A DNA stretch of 64,000 bases from Toxonevra muliebris (Eukaryota; Arthropoda; Insecta; Diptera; Pallopteridae), in contig OY829329.1 in assembly GCA_963691655.1 (NCBI GenBank), forward strand, positions 80,966,613 to 81,030,612. Direction: 5' to 3'. Of this stretch, positions 62,095-64,000 are shown piece after piece (positions within the stretch are counted from its first letter, which is position 1; every line of letters starts with the position of its first letter). The notes under the pieces were generated by a model. That model did no database searches, was not told where the DNA came from, and saw only the letters and a program-made list of their open reading frames with translations. The translations under genes and the position numbers were made by a program.

Positions 62095-62234
62095 CACTAG
62101 CGGATCTAGACATTCCCCAAAGAGGGGTTTTAATTTTTTCGTCGCTTTTCTTGTTTATGACCATCGGTCATAATGTAGAGGTTTTCATCAGTAAGGGGGT
62201 GTTTTCCCTTCTCCTCCCCTAGGATCCGCTAGTG
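62095..62234. mobile_element. 140-bp MITE with CACTAGCGGATC ends
   Basis: CACTAGCGGATC (62095-62106) is mirrored by GATCCGCTAGTG (62223-62234). The flanking 8-mers CATACCTA (62087-62094) and CATACAAA (62235-62242) share 6 of 8 bases, suggesting a hAT-type duplication. CCCC/GGGG tracts lie just inside the ends. Confidence 0.68.
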
Positions 62235-62242
62235 CATACAAA

Positions 62243-64000
62243 CATTTAATGTATGTATGTCAATGGCAATAAAAAAACTGCACAAAGTGTACTTTATGAG
62301 CAATTTTAAGGCGATTGTGCTTTCTCAGTTACGATATGATGGCAAAAAGTTTATAACATTAAAAAATCCTTTGAAGTGTACTCCCTACACATACAAGAAC
62401 CAATGCTTGCCACACACACTCATATCGGGCAACAAATTTTTTATACACTGAAGAAAGATACCAAAAATGAATGAAAATTTTCTGGCACACAAAACAAAAA
62501 TAAAATTGAGGGGAAAATGGAAACCTCCAATTTATGTATTCAAGGATATACTTATCTGTATGTATACAAGTTGCTGCTGCCATGGGTGTACGCCGGAGAG
62601 GAAAAAATGTTTTTGTCAGAGCGAAAAGAGCATTAAATGTTTTCATATTTTTTTATTTTACCTTCTGCTTCTAAAAATATCATTATTCCTAGTTATTCAG
62701 CAATTAAAAAAAATATTTATGGTTACATCAATAATTTTTGAATCTCCAAAACTAGCCTAAAAAAATATTCTAATACTTAATTTTTAGAGGTTTTTGCCGA
62801 AAGCCGAAATATTTTGGGAATCTTGATAAAATAAATCAAAATTAGGTTGGAGTTGGAGTAGGAGTCTTGATCCACTTATATTGCACCCGTTTATAATTAA
62901 CGGATGCAACTGAATAGAATAAAATTAAAATAAAATTTGATAGTTGCACTAATGTAAATACAATATATGGGTTGACAGTTCGACAGCTGTTTATGCAATT
63001 GGCAAATATCTTACTGAATGAATGACGTCACAAGCGAAGCAACAAGTGGAGAAAACAAATGAAATATTTTATTTTTGATACACGAGTAAGAAAACGCAAA
63101 ACCAGAAACAGTCACAGACGCTCTGTTTGTATGTAAGTGCTAATTGGAAACGGTCCATTAATGCTGTCTCAGATAAAAAGCTGAAACAAACTAAACATGC
63201 ATCCAAGTGAACGTCTGAAGATACTCAGCTAAGATATAAATCTGTTGCAAAAAAAAAACAAAAATTCTGACACATGAAATGTAAGCAAATTTTGACTTAT
63301 GATAGAGAGCAGTTGTAGGTTGAAGTAACATCTACAAACACATTCACATGCATACAGCTGTGGCGAAACTACAATAAAATTATGCAGTTTGAAATTTTAA
63401 AGTATACAAACTATATCTAAAAGCACATAAAATTGGTTTTCATGGCACTGCTTCACTTTCTATACTCATCAATTTCAATTGATAAATCGGAAAAGTATGT
63501 GACTTTATATAGTGTCTGCTAAAGTTTTTGAGCTCCCCTTCCCATATATATACATGCATACATACTTGGGTGGTCAGTACTCTTTGCATGTATGAGATAC
63601 GAACATGTATGTATGTATACCACACATTTTTGTTTTTACATTCAAGTTAAGGCCATTCTTGGTATTTTAGATGAGTTGCTAACTCTTTTTCCATTTTATT
63701 TTGGTTAATGCTGCTGCCCTTTTTTGTTGCTGTTCATATTTCAAGAGGAAGCATCGCAGACACAAAGATCTATCATTGGCAGCTGCAAGCATTTTGCTTT
63801 TTCTTTTTGTTCACCATTTGCGTTATCATCAACGTCATCAGCTGCTGTTGTCTTTGCTATTGCTGCTGCGGCATGACAACAACGAATACAAAAAAACTGA
63901 CATTATTCCATTGATTTTCTTCCGTTTTTTTCTATCTTAACATTTTTTCTACTCTTCTCTACTGCCGTCAATGAGGATTTATGGAAATATTGTACTTTAA
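62243..64000. other. AT-rich DNA, no gene seen
   Basis: Overlapping frames on both strands at 62257-62760 and a CTG-rich low-complexity frame at 63700-63940. CATACATA/ATGTATG patches near 63550-63620. No exon signal. Confidence 0.5.

Noticed and set aside
1..64000. CRISPR arrays, operons, riboswitches, rRNA
   Set aside because: None seen; the only tandem arrays are microsatellites, and the DNA is clearly from an intron-bearing eukaryote.

Overview
This is eukaryotic, AT-rich, intron-bearing DNA from a higher dipteran fly. The fly assignment rests on short introns (54-104 nt) with standard GT/AG ends, two-immunoglobulin-domain proteins of the arthropod beaten path (Beat) family, and mariner, hAT, piggyBac-like and RNase H-bearing LINE remnants. 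CA/TG and CATA microsatellites and TTAGGTT-type motifs would fit a tephritid fruit fly, but the species is an inference. There is no operon logic, CRISPR array or bacterial feature.

Two Beat-family genes dominate and point at each other. The plus-strand gene is seen only by its last three coding exons (9645-10291): Ig domain 2, a conserved linker and a short hydrophobic C-terminus. Its Ig1 exons are not recognisable upstream, so they probably lie before base 1. The minus-strand gene has five certain exons (42405 down to 38309) covering Ig1, Ig2, the linker and a long unusual C-terminal tail. Two further small exons at 59235-59067 fit its reading phase and would give a hydrophobic start. If they belong, the gene spans about 21 kb with an intron of about 16.7 kb. 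The two genes share intron positions and phases, so they are local paralogues now arranged tail to tail about 28 kb apart. Beat proteins are secreted or membrane-linked neuronal ligands for Side-family receptors in axon guidance.

Between them, on the minus strand, a two-exon model (36125-36071 and 33885-33650) encodes a 96-residue protein I do not recognise. Exon-like islands at 23165-23390 and 46883-47115 are weaker candidates.

Most other recognisable content is transposon debris: two mariner remnants (833-1685; 14415-about 14820); a 1.97-kb element with perfect 31-bp terminal inverted repeats (3140-5104) holding a nested TA-flanked element (3792-4498); hAT-type non-autonomous elements with 8-bp target duplications (20523-21436; 40831-41746; 55962-56362) and weaker ones; a piggyBac-like element flanked by TTAA (24797-25796); a foldback element (29393-29608); a tRNA-Glu-like SINE nested inside the hAT element within a Beat intron (about 41052-41325); and two decayed LINEs in the long minus-strand intron (44141-45500; about 51845-52870). 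The remainder is AT-rich intron or intergenic DNA with microsatellites, where I see no gene.
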